Numbered from the stretch's first letter, positions 1 through 10,398 are shown. The stretch: DNA of 64,000 nucleotides from Shewanella sp. MTB7 (GCF_027571385.1 NZ_CP085636.1:2790001-2854000); one strand, 5' to 3'. Numbers and translations are program-made. Notes: generated from the sequence alone by a model not told the origin.

Positions 1-1
1 C

Positions 2-895
2 AGCGATCGTATGGTAGATCATCCTCTTAGAGCTGAGATCATCGCGACTTCACTTGCCAATGAACTGGTTAATGATTTAGGTCTTAATTTTGTTCAACGT
101 ATGCAAGATGAGACAGGTGCCTCAGTTGCTGAAGCTGCTATTTGTTACACTATGGCTCGTGAAGTATTTGGTTTAGCAGGGTTAACTAAAAACATTACAT
201 CTCTTAACGGCATTATCCCTGCTGTTGTACAGGGTGAGATGTTGCATCAAATTCGCCGGAATATGCGTCGCGCATGTCGTTGGTTCTTACGCCACAGAAA
301 TCGTGGTCAGAGTATTCAACAAACGGTTGAATTTTTTGGTCCAGTATTTGCCGATCTTAAAGCTAATGTTCATAACTACATGGTTCAAGAGGAAGTTGAA
401 GGAATCCGTCATGAGATTGCGGCGTTAATCAAAGAGGGTGTTACAGAAGAGGTTGCAACGAATGTTGTGAATATGAGTACTCTGTTCTCTGCTTTAGATA
501 TTGCACAAATTGCGGAATTGGAGACTAAACCTGTCGCTCTCGTGGCTCAGATTTACTTTAAGTTAGGCGCTAATGTTGAATTACACTGGTTCTTAGATCA
601 GATAAGTGCTCAGCCTGTAGCGAACCATTGGCAAGCACTGGCAAGAGCGGCTTTCAGAGAAGAGCTAGATTGGCAACAGCGCTCATTGAGTTCCGTTGTG
701 CTTCGTTCATGCACTGAAACCTGTGATGCAGATACTATTATTGCTCAGTGGATAGACTCGAACCAGAGCTTATTGGAGAGATGGTTTCATATGCTTGCAG
801 ATTTCAAGACATCACAAAGTCATGAATTTGCTAAGTTTTCAGTTGCTTTACGTGAACTAAATCTGTTGATCCTTCATTGTGAAGGTCAAAAATAA
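2..895 (+). CDS. NAD-specific glutamate dehydrogenase (large type), C-terminal part
   Basis: The reading frame is open from the left edge, so this is the 3' end of a longer gene; the first internal ATG at 11 is not a real start. The roughly 297 visible residues resemble the helical C-terminal region of the bacterial 180-kDa-class NAD-dependent glutamate dehydrogenase, which deaminates glutamate to 2-oxoglutarate in the cytosol. The catalytic domain lies upstream of the window. I recognise the family from overall similarity (alpha-helical, tryptophan-rich segments such as ELHWFLDQI and the LARAAFREELDW stretch) and from its place before pyrD, as in Shewanella. A strong terminator follows. No sign of damage in the visible part. 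Confidence 0.85.
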   Translation, partial: SDRMVDHPLRAEIIATSLANELVNDLGLNFVQRMQDETGASVAEAAICYTMAREVFGLAGLTKNITSLNGIIPAVVQGEMLHQIRRNMRRACRWFLRHRNRGQSIQQTVEFFGPVFADLKANVHNYMVQEEVEGIRHEIAALIKEGVTEEVATNVVNMSTLFSALDIAQIAELETKPVALVAQIYFKLGANVELHWFLDQISAQPVANHWQALARAAFREELDWQQRSLSSVVLRSCTETCDADTIIAQWIDSNQSLLERWFHMLADFKTSQSHEFAKFSVALRELNLLILHCEGQK

Positions 896-964
896 ATAAT
901 TATAATGTATATACTCAAATAAACGATAGATACTGAATACTGCATCTTGAGTGGTCTGAGTATT

Positions 965-991
965 AGCCCTGGCAATTGCTGGGGCTTTTTT
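965..991 (+). terminator. Rho-independent terminator after glutamate dehydrogenase
   Basis: A nine-pair stem (AGCCCTGGC with GCTGGGGCT, two G-T pairs) with an AATT loop is followed by six T residues. It separates the dehydrogenase gene from pyrD, whose ribosome binding site begins only a few bases further on. Confidence 0.8.
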
Positions 992-1007
992 CGGTCTAGG
1001 AGAAAAC

Positions 1008-2030
1008 ATGTTTTACAAACTCGCTCAGAAAGTCATGTTTCAGATGGATCCTGAAAAGGCACATCATTTTGCAATTAATAGTTTAAAGGTTACGGCAAAT
1101 ACGCCTTTAGATTGTTTTTATGCACAGAAAATAGACTCGACTCCAGTTGAATGTATGGGGATAACTTTTCCAAACCCAGTAGGTTTAGCTGCTGGAATGG
1201 ATAAAGATGGCGAGTGCATAGATGGATTTCATGCAATGGGCTTTGGTCACATTGAAGTCGGCACAGTAACTCCACGACCACAACCAGGTAATGATCTGCC
1301 TCGTCTATTTCGATTAAAGCCTGCTAAGGGCATTATCAATAGAATGGGTTTTAACAATAAAGGTGTTGATAACCTGATTGCTAATTTAAAAATGGCAAAA
1401 TCTGCTGCCTTAATTGGGGTCAATATAGGAAAGAATAAAGACACACCAGTAGAGCAAGGTAAAGATGACTATCTTATCTGTATGGAGAAAGTATATGAGT
1501 ATGCAACATATATAGCGGTTAATATTTCATCACCAAACACGCCTGGCTTACGTAGTTTACAATATGGTGATCTTTTAGATGATCTATTAGGATCGCTTAA
1601 GTCGAAACAGAAAGAACTCGCTGAAAAGTACGGTAAGTACGTCCCTATTGCATTAAAAATAGCGCCGGACCTTTCTGATGAAGAGATTCAAAAAATTGCA
1701 GATTCTCTCATTAAAAATGAGTTTGATGGTGCAATTGCGACTAACACAACCTTAAGTCGTGATGGGGTTAGTGGATTAATTAATGCAAATGAAACGGGAG
1801 GGCTTAGTGGTAAGCCTTTGAATTTATTGTCAACATCAGTTATTAAAAAATTATCAATTTGCTTGAATGGTCAAATTCCTATTATAGGTGTTGGTGGTAT
1901 AAATTCTGCGACTGATGCAATGGATAAGCTTGATGCTGGTGCAACTCTGGTACAAATATATTCAGGCTTCATTTATCAGGGCCCTCAACTAATTAAAGAT
2001 ATTGTTGATGCTTGTAGAGTTCGTAAATAA
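1008..2030 (+). CDS. pyrD: Dihydroorotate dehydrogenase (quinone), class 2
   Basis: PyrD oxidises dihydroorotate to orotate in pyrimidine synthesis. It passes electrons to membrane quinones through FMN. The 340 residues match class 2 enzymes in length. The N-terminal amphipathic part is present, [12 protein letters not shown] (about residues 57-68) forms part of the FMN site, and NISSPNTPG carries the catalytic Ser at residue 175, as in class 2 enzymes. The start is supported by AGGAG about six bases before the ATG. It is transcribed alone after a terminator, with zapC downstream, as in E. coli and Shewanella. Confidence 0.96.
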   Translation: MFYKLAQKVMFQMDPEKAHHFAINSLKVTANTPLDCFYAQKIDSTPVECMGITFPNPVGLAAGMDKDGECIDGFHAMGFGHIEVGTVTPRPQPGNDLPRLFRLKPAKGIINRMGFNNKGVDNLIANLKMAKSAALIGVNIGKNKDTPVEQGKDDYLICMEKVYEYATYIAVNISSPNTPGLRSLQYGDLLDDLLGSLKSKQKELAEKYGKYVPIALKIAPDLSDEEIQKIADSLIKNEFDGAIATNTTLSRDGVSGLINANETGGLSGKPLNLLSTSVIKKLSICLNGQIPIIGVGGINSATDAMDKLDAGATLVQIYSGFIYQGPQLIKDIVDACRVRK

Positions 2031-2033
2031 AGC

Positions 2034-2089
2034 GATCTTAAGTTAGATCTTATTTAGGATCGCACGATCGTTTTATTGATCGCGCGATC
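2034..2089. repeat. Cluster of six GATC sites with two near-identical palindromes
   Basis: Six GATC tetramers occur in 56 bases, at 2034, 2046, 2058, 2066, 2078 and 2086. The last four make two 12-base palindromes, GATCGCACGATC at 2058 and GATCGCGCGATC at 2078, which can also pair with each other across a seven-base loop. The spacing (12, 12, 8, 12, 8) is regular. It could be a hairpin ending pyrD transcription, a Dam-methylation or SeqA-type cluster, or a repeat element. Confidence 0.6.
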
Positions 2090-2181
2090 TTATGTAACAT
2101 CTTGTAATATATTTAGATTTTTTTTAATTTGTTTTGATATTGAACAAAATATCTACTATTATCGTAGAGTTTTCAATATAA

Positions 2182-2727
2182 ATGGTAGACATTATGTTAT
2201 TAATGCCAAAAAGGGATTGGCAATGGAGATATGATGATTCGTATGGGGTATTAAGCGTTTCATTGGGCTCCGAAATGGAATTTCTGACTCCTTATAAATC
2301 AAAACTTTTAATTCCTGATGCCTTATCAGAATTGAATTTTAGTGTTGAACACGCTAAATTTTATATTGATTTTGTTGATTTACTTACTAAATCTCTCAAC
2401 ATTTCTGATGCTGTTAAGGTGCAATTAGCGCTGAATGGCACAGCTGCGTATTTTTTGTTAAAACCTCAAATGCCTAAATCTTGGTTTTTCGACACCAGTA
2501 CTATGTGTGTTTATAGTGAGCTAGGAAAAGTATTTCAGCTCAGGTGCCAAGGGGTAACTGCACAGGTTCTTGTTGTTGAGACTAATATTCAAGCATCTTT
2601 GGTTATGATTCTCTCCAAACAGTTAACGCTTAATGCTACTAAGACTTTGATGCAGTTTGAATGCATTAAGGTTATGAATGATAGGTTGCATCCATTAAAA
2701 ACCAATAGGGCCATTGCAGCTGCGTAA
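2182..2727 (+). CDS. zapC: Cell division protein ZapC
   Basis: ZapC is a cytoplasmic protein that binds FtsZ and promotes bundling of FtsZ filaments at the Z ring. The identification rests on the RDWQWRYDD start, the central KPQMPKSW motif, the VVE segment and the IKVMNDRL C-terminal motif, all typical of gammaproteobacterial ZapC, and on its position directly after pyrD. The start is uncertain: ATG codons at 2182, 2194 and 2206 are in frame and none has a good ribosome binding site. Family members usually begin close to the MPKRDWQW segment, so 2194 or 2206 may be the true start. Confidence 0.9.
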   Translation: MVDIMLLMPKRDWQWRYDDSYGVLSVSLGSEMEFLTPYKSKLLIPDALSELNFSVEHAKFYIDFVDLLTKSLNISDAVKVQLALNGTAAYFLLKPQMPKSWFFDTSTMCVYSELGKVFQLRCQGVTAQVLVVETNIQASLVMILSKQLTLNATKTLMQFECIKVMNDRLHPLKTNRAIAAA

Positions 2728-3029
2728 TTGATTATGCTGTGCTAGTTTTAGTGTGTATTCTTTTTATAATTAAACTCGTCATTCGGTTTTATTCCTCATC
2801 ATATTGTTCTAACTTAATCGTTTAATTGAATTCCCCCACGTTTTAAGTCTTAGGTAGCGCAAACTTTGTGTTTATCGTAAGTCATGTGTTACTTATTAAT
2901 TGTGATGTAAAGTTAGCCATTAAATTCAAAATTGAGTGGCTATAAATGTTCAATTACTGAGCTGTTCACTTGAGCCTAGCAGAAGCAAACTCAATCAGAT
3001 TGGATGTATCACAACCTAAACTCATAACT

Positions 3030-3062
3030 TTTTATCATTTTATGTGTCCGACAAGGTATAAT
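3030..3062 (+). promoter_or_regulatory. Possible sigma70 promoter of rlmKL
   Basis: The 370 bases between zapC and rlmKL hold no supportable gene. A perfect TATAAT lies at 3057-3062, 36 bases before the rlmKL start. The -35 region is poor (TTATCA at a long spacing), so the call rests mostly on the -10 box and its position. Confidence 0.35.
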
Positions 3063-3097
3063 GCGTCATTAATTTTTACTGTGTACTTATTCTACTG

Positions 3098-5233
3098 ATG
3101 TTAAATTTCTTTGCTGCGGCTCCTAGGGGCTATGAATATGCGTTATCACTCGAGTTAGCAGAACTCGGTGCTTCTGAGATAAAAGAGAGTGTTGCTGGAG
3201 TTTACTTTTCAGCTTCTCTTGAATTGGGCTATCGGATAACACTTTGGTCTCGAATTGCGAGTCGGATAATTTTCGTTATCCATAAAGGCCCATGTGAATC
3301 ACCTGAGCAGCTTTATAATGCGGCTTATGGTATTGATTGGCAGATGCAATTCAATCATCGCAGTACATTTAGCATCGATTTTCATGGCATGGGTGGCTTT
3401 ATTAATAACACCATGTTTGGCGCACTTAAAATTAAAGATGCTATCGTAGATCGTTTTCGTGATGATGATTGTCCTAGACCTGATGTGGCTCGTGTCGATG
3501 CTGATTTTAGAATTGACGCACACTATCGCCGTGGACAAATCACGATTGGTTTGAATTTTTCAGGTCCTGCACTGCATAAGCGTGGTTACCGAGCAACGAC
3601 TGGCGAAGCTCCGTTAAAAGAGAACTTAGCGGCTAACATGTTAATGCGCAGCGGATGGCAAAAAAATCCTGTGACGTTACTGGATCCTTTTTGTGGTAGC
3701 GGTACGATTTTGATTGAAGCTGCCATGATGGCCTGTGATATTGCACCAGGTTTGCATCGAGAGCGTTTTGGATTTGAACATTGGTTAAGACACAATAATA
3801 AATATTGGCAAGAGTTGCTTGATGAAGCTAAAGCGAGAGCATCAATAGGTGTGACCCGTTGTAGCACTAAGTTTTATGGCTCTGATATTGATTCACGTAT
3901 TGTGGCGTTAGCGAAAAAGAATGCTGAGAATGCGGGTGTACTTGATCTTATCGATTTCAGTGTGACCAATGCATTAAATGTAAAAGTACCTGCAGAGACA
4001 GGTTATTTAATTACCAATCCACCTTATGGTGAACGTTTAGGTACTGTGACGGCGCTTTTACAACTGTATTATCAGTTGGGTGATAAATTTAAAGCTGAAT
4101 TTGGGGGCTGGAATCTTGCTGTGTTGAACAGTGATGTCGAACTTTTGTCAGCTTTAAAGTTAAAGGCTGATAAACAGATGAAGATGAATAACGGTGCACT
4201 AGAGTGTGCGTTTAATCTTTACACCGTCCATGCAATCAATACTCGTCGTGTCGATCCAGCTAACATCAATCGTGATGGTGATGTTAGTGACATTGCTGTT
4301 CCATTTGCGAACCGAGTAAAAAAGAACTTTAAGCAACTTGAAAAGTGGGCTAAGAAAGAGGGCATAGATAGTTACCGTATCTACGATGCCGATCTACCTG
4401 ACTATAAAGTAGCCATCGATAAGTACCTCGATTATGTTGTTATCCAAGAGTATACGGCGCCTGTCGATATTCCTGAGTCAGTGACTAAACGTCGTCTTAC
4501 CGATGTGTTGATCACTTTGCCTAGTGCTATTGGTATCAATCCTGAAAATATAATCTTAAAAACACGTGAGAAACAAAAAGGCACGAATCAATATGAAAAG
4601 ATTCAGGCGAGTAAGCTTGAACTTATTACTACTGAGTATGGTGCCAAGTTCAAGCTTAACCTTAAAGAGTATCTTGATACTGGTTTGTTCCTCGATCATA
4701 GATTGACTCGTAAGCTTGTGGGTGAGCTGTCTAAAGGCCGGAAGATGCTCAACCTTTTTGCTTATACGGGCACAGCATCGGTTCATGCGGCGCTTGGCGG
4801 TGCAACATCGGTGACGACGGTTGATATGTCAAATACCTATATTAACTGGGCTAAAGAGAACTTTGCTCTCAATGGATTGAATGACAATAAATATGAATTT
4901 GTTCAGGCCAATTGTCTAACATGGATTAAGCGTACCCATGACAAGTTCGATTTTATCTTTATTGATCCGCCAACCTTCTCTAACTCGAAGCGCATGGAAG
5001 ACTCATTTGATGTTGAGAGAGATCATGTAGCCATGTTGACCGATTTAATTAAGATATTAAATCCTGGTGGCGAAATTATTTTCTCCAATAATAAGCGTAA
5101 GTTCAAGATGGAAATTGAAGCTTTGAATGCCGTAGGCATTGCAGTTAAAAACATCGATGATAAGACTTTGCCGATGGATTTTAAACGTAATCCTCACATT
5201 CACAATACCTGGTTGCTTACACACGGTGGTTAA
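3098..5233 (+). CDS. rlmL: Bifunctional 23S rRNA methyltransferase RlmKL (m7G2069 / m2G2445)
   Basis: RlmKL is a fused enzyme that methylates 23S rRNA at two guanines during large-subunit assembly. The 711 residues match the usual 700-odd. The N-terminal part contains a THUMP domain followed by a RlmL methyltransferase with the SAM-binding DPFCGSGT motif and the catalytic NPPYGER motif. The C-terminal RlmK half has its own SAM motif (LNLFAYTG) and IDPPTFSNS. The next gene starts inside its last codons. No ribosome binding site is obvious before the ATG. Confidence 0.96.
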   Translation: MLNFFAAAPRGYEYALSLELAELGASEIKESVAGVYFSASLELGYRITLWSRIASRIIFVIHKGPCESPEQLYNAAYGIDWQMQFNHRSTFSIDFHGMGGFINNTMFGALKIKDAIVDRFRDDDCPRPDVARVDADFRIDAHYRRGQITIGLNFSGPALHKRGYRATTGEAPLKENLAANMLMRSGWQKNPVTLLDPFCGSGTILIEAAMMACDIAPGLHRERFGFEHWLRHNNKYWQELLDEAKARASIGVTRCSTKFYGSDIDSRIVALAKKNAENAGVLDLIDFSVTNALNVKVPAETGYLITNPPYGERLGTVTALLQLYYQLGDKFKAEFGGWNLAVLNSDVELLSALKLKADKQMKMNNGALECAFNLYTVHAINTRRVDPANINRDGDVSDIAVPFANRVKKNFKQLEKWAKKEGIDSYRIYDADLPDYKVAIDKYLDYVVIQEYTAPVDIPESVTKRRLTDVLITLPSAIGINPENIILKTREKQKGTNQYEKIQASKLELITTEYGAKFKLNLKEYLDTGLFLDHRLTRKLVGELSKGRKMLNLFAYTGTASVHAALGGATSVTTVDMSNTYINWAKENFALNGLNDNKYEFVQANCLTWIKRTHDKFDFIFIDPPTFSNSKRMEDSFDVERDHVAMLTDLIKILNPGGEIIFSNNKRKFKMEIEALNAVGIAVKNIDDKTLPMDFKRNPHIHNTWLLTHGG

Positions 5234-5462
5234 GACCACCAATTACATTTTGTTTCACACAGATGCTTGCCATTTGTGTGAACTCGCTGCTGCACAGCTC
5301 TATCAAACAGAGGTTTTATTCATCCATCAAGATATTTGTGATGATGAGGCCTTAGTTGAGCAATATGGTATACGCATTCCCGTATTAAAACAGATTGATA
5401 CCAATAAAGAGCTTAATTGGCCTTTTGATATTGATACTTTGAAAGAATTTTTAGGAGTATAA
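5226..5462 (+). CDS. Glutaredoxin-family (DUF836) protein
   Basis: A small thioredoxin-fold protein of about 78 residues with a redox motif CHLC near the N-terminus ([12 protein letters not shown]) and the conserved cis-proline region (GIRIPVLK). It is probably a cytosolic thiol-disulfide protein; its substrate is unknown. The frame is open further upstream inside rlmKL, but the family starts just before the [15 protein letters not shown] segment, so I place the start at GTG 5226, overlapping the rlmKL stop by eight bases. It lies between rlmKL and uup, as in other Shewanella, and is probably translationally coupled to rlmKL. Confidence 0.8.
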   Translation: MVKTTNYILFHTDACHLCELAAAQLYQTEVLFIHQDICDDEALVEQYGIRIPVLKQIDTNKELNWPFDIDTLKEFLGV

Positions 5463-5463
5463 C

Positions 5464-7383
5464 TTGAGTTTAGTTCGTATTAATAATGGTTCGTTAGCTT
5501 ATGGCTATACACCACTATTGCTAAAAGCGGATTTCACCATTGAAGCTGGTGAACGTGTCTGTATTGTTGGCCGTAATGGTGCTGGCAAATCGAGCTTAAT
5601 GAAAGTCTTGAGTGGTGATGTGTTACTTGATGAAGGCGAATTTAACATAGCGACAGATGTTAAGGTCAGTCGTTTACAGCAAGATCCACCTAAAGCAGAG
5701 CCTGGCACTGTTTATGCCTATATTGCAGCAGGCCTGCAAGAAGTAGGAGAGAAGCTAGAGCGTTATCACCAACTAGCTCATGATGTTGGCAGTGCTGAGC
5801 CACAGCAGATGGAGCGCATGCTTAAGCAGATGGAACGTTTGCAAGATGATATTGATCATCTAAATGGTTGGCAGCTTGATAGCCGAATTAATCAAAACTG
5901 TGAATTGTTGGGATTAGACCCAGACAGTGCGTTAACTGAACTATCGGGTGGGTGGCAACGTAAAGTTGCGTTGGCCCGAGCACTGGTTAGTGAGCCTGAT
6001 CTACTGCTGTTAGATGAACCGACTAACCATCTGGATATCGATACGATTGAATGGCTTGAACAGTTCTTAATGAGCTATAAAGGGGCCATCGTTTTTGTGA
6101 GCCATGACAGGGGCTTTATTACCAGAATGGCAACTCGAATCGTTGATCTTGATCGCGGCGTGGTCACTTCTTGGCCTGGAAATTATCAGACATATTTAGA
6201 GGGTAAAGCTGAGTGGTTGAGAGTAGAAGCTGAGCAAAATGCACACTTCGATAAGAAACTAGCAGAAGAAGAAGTTTGGATCCGCCAAGGTGTCAAAGCG
6301 AGACGAACCCGTAATGAGGGTAGGGTACGTGCACTAAAAGCGCTGAGAGATGAGCGAATGGCCAGACTTAACCGTCAAGGCGGTGCGAAGATGGCAGTTG
6401 CTGATACTGATCGTTCAGGTAAGTTAGTGTTTGATATCGAAGGCCTTAACTATAACTTACCAGATAAGAACTTAGTTAAAGACTTTACCTCTGCAGTAAT
6501 GCGTGGCGACCGTATTGCGCTTATTGGGCCAAATGGTTGCGGTAAATCTACCTTGGTTAAACTGTTAATTGGTCAACTAGAAGCTCAATCTGGCACTGTC
6601 AAAGTCGGCACTAAACTTGAAATAGCGTATTTTGATCAGTATCGCGAAGCATTGGATCCTGAAAAAACAGTTGAAGAAAACGTTGGTGAAGGCAAGAAGA
6701 CCATCACCATAAATGGCCAAGACAGACATATCTTAAGTTATTTACAAGATTTTTTGTTCTCGCCTATGAGAGCGAGGACACCAGTTAAAGCGTTGTCTGG
6801 TGGAGAGAAAAATAGATTGTTATTGGCTCGTCTGCTGTTAAAACCTGCCAATTTAATTATACTCGATGAGCCAACGAACGATCTGGATATTGAAACTCTG
6901 GAGTTGTTAGAATCTTTGCTTACCGATTACCCTGGTACTCTGTTGATTGTAAGCCATGATAGGGCATTTATTGATAATACCGTGACCAGCAGCTGGTGGT
7001 TTACAGGTAATGGTGGCTGGAGTGAGTATGTTGGAGGCTATCAAGATGCCGTATCTCAAGGTGCTCGTTTTTATTCTGAGGAACCTCAGGCGATAAACAC
7101 TGTCCAACCTGCTAAGGTTGAAACTATTACGGTGAAAACTGAATTAAAAGCAAAACCAGAAAAGAAACTGTCCTATAAGTTGCAACGTGAGCTTGAGTTG
7201 TTGCCAGCAAAAATGGAACAGTTAGAACAAGAGGTTGAAGCATTACAAGCAGAGATTGGTGCCCCAGAGTTTTATACTCAAGATCAAGATAACATCAACC
7301 TCCAACTTGAACAGTTCACAAAAAAAGAACAAGAGTTGGAAGCTTGCTTTGAGCGATGGGAAGAACTTGAGTCGCTTAAGTAA
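5464..7383 (+). CDS. uup: ABC-F family ATPase Uup
   Basis: Uup is a soluble ABC-F protein with two ATPase domains that acts on ribosomes or DNA structures; loss raises transposon excision in E. coli. Two full ABC cassettes are visible. The first has Walker A GRNGAGKSS, signature LSGGWQRK and Walker B LLLLDEPTNHLD; the second has GPNGCGKST, LSGGEKNR and LIILDEPTNDLD. The linker is charged, and the C-terminal coiled coil (about residues 555-639) is the DNA-binding tail typical of Uup. The start is TTG at 5464, one base after the glutaredoxin stop, with AGGAG upstream. Confidence 0.95.
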   Translation: MSLVRINNGSLAYGYTPLLLKADFTIEAGERVCIVGRNGAGKSSLMKVLSGDVLLDEGEFNIATDVKVSRLQQDPPKAEPGTVYAYIAAGLQEVGEKLERYHQLAHDVGSAEPQQMERMLKQMERLQDDIDHLNGWQLDSRINQNCELLGLDPDSALTELSGGWQRKVALARALVSEPDLLLLDEPTNHLDIDTIEWLEQFLMSYKGAIVFVSHDRGFITRMATRIVDLDRGVVTSWPGNYQTYLEGKAEWLRVEAEQNAHFDKKLAEEEVWIRQGVKARRTRNEGRVRALKALRDERMARLNRQGGAKMAVADTDRSGKLVFDIEGLNYNLPDKNLVKDFTSAVMRGDRIALIGPNGCGKSTLVKLLIGQLEAQSGTVKVGTKLEIAYFDQYREALDPEKTVEENVGEGKKTITINGQDRHILSYLQDFLFSPMRARTPVKALSGGEKNRLLLARLLLKPANLIILDEPTNDLDIETLELLESLLTDYPGTLLIVSHDRAFIDNTVTSSWWFTGNGGWSEYVGGYQDAVSQGARFYSEEPQAINTVQPAKVETITVKTELKAKPEKKLSYKLQRELELLPAKMEQLEQEVEALQAEIGAPEFYTQDQDNINLQLEQFTKKEQELEACFERWEELESLK

Positions 7384-7430
7384 TAACAATAACGATAATT
7401 AGAATTTGAATTAGTAAGGGAATAGCGTTA

Positions 7431-9356
7431 ATGAAGTTTACATTGGATAAAGCCCTATCATTAGTAGCAGTCGGTGTTATTGGTGCTCTACAGGGAGTAC
7501 ATGCTGCTCCAGTTTATGAGATAACAAACTTAGATGACATCTACAAAGAAGGTGATCTGATTGGTACTCTGCAAAAGACCCGCAATGGTTATGGCATGGC
7601 AATTAATGCTGATGGAGAGTCGGTTGCAGTTGCTAAAGGTAGAAAAAAGCTGACGGTTTCTGAAGATGACGATGATGATGGCATTATCGACATCGAAGAT
7701 GGTATCGCGCCGGAAGAGCGAATTACTTATTCAATAGATAAACCCATTATCGCTAATAATTTCTCTTTTATTGCCAGTGAGTTTGATACTGCAAAACCTT
7801 GGTTACCTGTGTTTGATTCGGTCAATGGTACCACTGACCCAACTCTGACAGATCCAGAGATTCCTACTACAGTAAATTCTGTTGATGTCTATTATTATGC
7901 TATTAATGATTCAGGCGTTAAAGTTGGCTCTATGACTGCAAAGGAGCGCCAAGAAGAGTATACCGGAACAAATGCAGATCAGGATTTTTGGTATTATCGT
8001 GACTTTGAAGAACGTGGTTTTAGCAAGAATAAGGAGGGTATTCAGGTTCAGTTAACTCCCCCTTGTACTTGGTATGAGAAGGATACAGTTTGTGGCAATA
8101 TAGCTGGTGCGCCTGACGATGAGGATAAAGTCAACATCGGTGGCTACTCTGTTGCTGCTGCAATTAACAGTACAAATCTTGTTGTGGGCTATGTTGGGAC
8201 TGAGCTATCTAAAGATTCAAAAACCCGTATTAATAGCTGTATAACTGGGGATACTTATCCTACCGATATATGTATTCAAAGAGATCAATATCCAGATTCT
8301 AACGGCTTTAGCAATATTAATTATCAAATTCGGGCCAATGTGTGGCAGCTTAATGTTGATGGTAGTGAAATCACAGATACTAAAACACTGCCATTAGGGT
8401 TTGAGACCACATCTGAGTCATCATATACAGCCCAAGGGCTTGGTATTAATGACAGTGGAATAGTCGCTGGACGCTCTCATTACAAACGTCCAGGCAATGA
8501 TGACCGGATATCTTTTGATGCTTTTTACTGGACACCTGACGGTGTTGATGGGGCTTATCAACCCCATTGGGTGTCAATGATAGATGATAAATTCCAATCA
8601 ATTGCCTATGGTATCAACAATAACGGTATTTTGGTTGGGAGTTACAGACAATATATTGAGGGCTATGTTCGAGATAAGTTCTTCTATTTTGATACTAATA
8701 ATACTGATAGCGAGATCGTGACACCGAATGATTTTTATAATTCGATTTCAGATCTTGGTAGTAAACCTAAAGATATTAACAACAAAGGACAAGTTGTTGG
8801 TTTTATTGAGACGACACACGAAAAAGATAAACCTCGTCCTAAATCGGGTTTTCTTTTTCAATGGGATGAAGATACGAGCAAACATGAGTTTAGTGACTTA
8901 AATAAAATTTTGACTTGTGAGTCGAAAGGTTTCATTAAAAATGCTGAAGGTGCTTGGACTCGGGAAGAAGTTGAAGTGACCAGTGGTGGTGTGTTGCTTA
9001 AATATAAACAAGATATCAAAGTAGTCGAAGCAAATAGCATCAATGAGAACGGGGTGATTGTAGGCACCGCATTTGTTCGTAAGCCTCTGTATCAACTTGA
9101 TTCTCTAGGGAACTTAGTAATAGAAAATGGTGAGCCAGTATTCGCTATCGATGGCAATGGTGATCCTCTTACCTCGTATCTCCCTCGAATGGTTGTACTT
9201 CAAACTGGCGGAGGGGATGCAGATGAGGCTTGGCTTGCTGCGAACAACTGTGTTGATGACAATGGCGAGGATGAGCATTATGAGCGAAAAGGTGCTGCTA
9301 GCTTTGCATGGTTATTTGCTTTGCCTTTACTCTGGTTTCGTAGACGTTTCAAATAA
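7431..9356 (+). CDS. DUF3466 family secreted protein with C-terminal membrane/sorting tail
   Basis: A 641-residue exported protein. A signal peptide (residues 1-25, ending GVHA) is followed by repeated blocks with ING/INNNG-VVG patterns typical of DUF3466, a family of likely beta-propeller-like repeats with no known function. A short acidic Asp run (DDDDDG) lies near residue 80. The C-terminus (KGAASFAWLFALPLLWFRRRFK region) has a small-residue motif, a hydrophobic segment and an arginine-rich end. That resembles a GlyGly-CTERM tail processed by rhombosortase, although the first glycine pair is GA here. A strong terminator follows. The location after uup is typical for Shewanella. Confidence 0.85.
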   Translation: MKFTLDKALSLVAVGVIGALQGVHAAPVYEITNLDDIYKEGDLIGTLQKTRNGYGMAINADGESVAVAKGRKKLTVSEDDDDDGIIDIEDGIAPEERITYSIDKPIIANNFSFIASEFDTAKPWLPVFDSVNGTTDPTLTDPEIPTTVNSVDVYYYAINDSGVKVGSMTAKERQEEYTGTNADQDFWYYRDFEERGFSKNKEGIQVQLTPPCTWYEKDTVCGNIAGAPDDEDKVNIGGYSVAAAINSTNLVVGYVGTELSKDSKTRINSCITGDTYPTDICIQRDQYPDSNGFSNINYQIRANVWQLNVDGSEITDTKTLPLGFETTSESSYTAQGLGINDSGIVAGRSHYKRPGNDDRISFDAFYWTPDGVDGAYQPHWVSMIDDKFQSIAYGINNNGILVGSYRQYIEGYVRDKFFYFDTNNTDSEIVTPNDFYNSISDLGSKPKDINNKGQVVGFIETTHEKDKPRPKSGFLFQWDEDTSKHEFSDLNKILTCESKGFIKNAEGAWTREEVEVTSGGVLLKYKQDIKVVEANSINENGVIVGTAFVRKPLYQLDSLGNLVIENGEPVFAIDGNGDPLTSYLPRMVVLQTGGGDADEAWLAANNCVDDNGEDEHYERKGAASFAWLFALPLLWFRRRFK

Positions 9357-9367
9357 AATCAAGTTAT

Positions 9368-9398
9368 AAAAAATCGAGGCAATAGCCTCGATTTTTTT
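9368..9398. terminator. Strong terminator after the DUF3466 gene
   Basis: AAAAATCGAGGC and GCCTCGATTTTT form a 12-pair stem with an AATA loop and a T run. It can work in both directions by its A/T-flanked symmetry. Confidence 0.85.
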
Positions 9399-9530
9399 AT
9401 TTAAAAAACTCAACAGCTTAAAAAATAACCTCGAAAACTGGTCTGTTTTTGATTGATCTTGGCTGAAAAAAGTTCTATTTATAATATGTGAAGCTAATGC
9501 TTCTTTGTATCTAGATCAGAGGGTTTTTGC

Positions 9531-9707
9531 ATGAAAAGACAAAAAAGAGATCGTTTAGATAGGGCTTTTTCGAAAGGATTTCAAGCTGGGGTTGGTGGTC
9601 GTTCAAAGGAAAATTGTCCTTATTCGACACTTGACTCTAAGTCACAATGGTTAGGAGGTTGGCGAGAAGGGATAGATGGTCGACTGAGTGGCTTTTTTAA
9701 CAAATAG
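9531..9707 (+). CDS. rmf: Ribosome modulation factor
   Basis: RMF binds 70S ribosomes in stationary phase and drives formation of 100S dimers. The 58-codon reading frame starts MKRQKRDRLDRAF and contains KGFQAGVGGRSKENCPY and SQWLGGWREG, which match the conserved core of RMF (55 residues in E. coli). A purine-rich GAGGG lies about seven bases before the ATG. The gene stands alone between two terminators and is followed by fabA on the opposite strand, the conserved rmf-fabA arrangement. Confidence 0.95.
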   Translation: MKRQKRDRLDRAFSKGFQAGVGGRSKENCPYSTLDSKSQWLGGWREGIDGRLSGFFNK

Positions 9708-9718
9708 TTTAGTTGCTT

Positions 9719-9790
9719 GCCCTCGTAACTAACTACTCTCTACTTTTTATAAAAGATGAATAGATAGAGTAGAGTTTTGAGGGCTTTTTT
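9719..9790. terminator. Long hairpin terminator between rmf and fabA
   Basis: GCCCTC at 9719 pairs with GAGGGC at 9779, and an inner CTACTCTCTA / TAGAGTAG helix lies between. Six T residues follow. It ends rmf and may serve the converging fabA transcript as well. Confidence 0.7.
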
Positions 9791-9815
9791 ATGTTCGTGA
9801 TTGTTTAATTTACTC

Positions 9816-10331
9816 TTAAAAAGAGGATGTATCGGTAAATATACCCACTTTTAGATCTTTAGCGCTGTATATTTCACGCCCGTCAACTTCCATAACGGCA
9901 TCAGCGATTCCCATGACTAATTTACGGTAGACCTTACGCTTAATAGTAAGCTTATAAGTGACTTTTTTAGCTTCTGGTAGCACTTGGCCGGTAAATTTCA
10001 CTTCACCAACTCCTAGCGCGCGTCCTTTGCCCTCAGCACCCTCCCAGCCTAAAAAGAAACCTACGAGTTGCCACAGTGCATCTAAACCAAGACACCCTGG
10101 CATCACAGGGTCTGTTTCAAAGTGACATTTAAAAAACCAAAGATCTGGGTTAATGTCGAGTTCAGCTACAATTTCACCTTTAGCAAACGCTCCACCATCA
10201 GCATTAATCTTAATGATACGGTCTATCATCAACATATTATCTATGGGGAGGCGAGGTGAGTCTTTACTAAATAACTTACCATGGCCACAGGCGATAAGAT
10301 CTTCTTTATTGAAACTGTCTGCTTTACTCAT
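9816..10331 (-). CDS. fabA: 3-hydroxyacyl-ACP dehydratase / isomerase FabA
   Basis: FabA dehydrates 3-hydroxydecanoyl-ACP and isomerises the product to the cis-3 form, the branch point to unsaturated fatty acids. The 171 residues match the family length. The active-site pair is in place: His70 in [13 protein letters not shown] and Asp84 in [14 protein letters not shown], the same numbering as the E. coli enzyme. The Lon-like gene lies upstream on the same strand with a 67-base gap, so the two could be co-transcribed. Confidence 0.97.
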   Translation of the reverse strand: MSKADSFNKEDLIACGHGKLFSKDSPRLPIDNMLMIDRIIKINADGGAFAKGEIVAELDINPDLWFFKCHFETDPVMPGCLGLDALWQLVGFFLGWEGAEGKGRALGVGEVKFTGQVLPEAKKVTYKLTIKRKVYRKLVMGIADAVMEVDGREIYSAKDLKVGIFTDTSSF

Positions 10332-10398
10332 TGTTTACTTCACTCCTGCAATTCGAGGGGCTAAGATTAGCGAACACGTGTACGCTAAACAACTCCGA

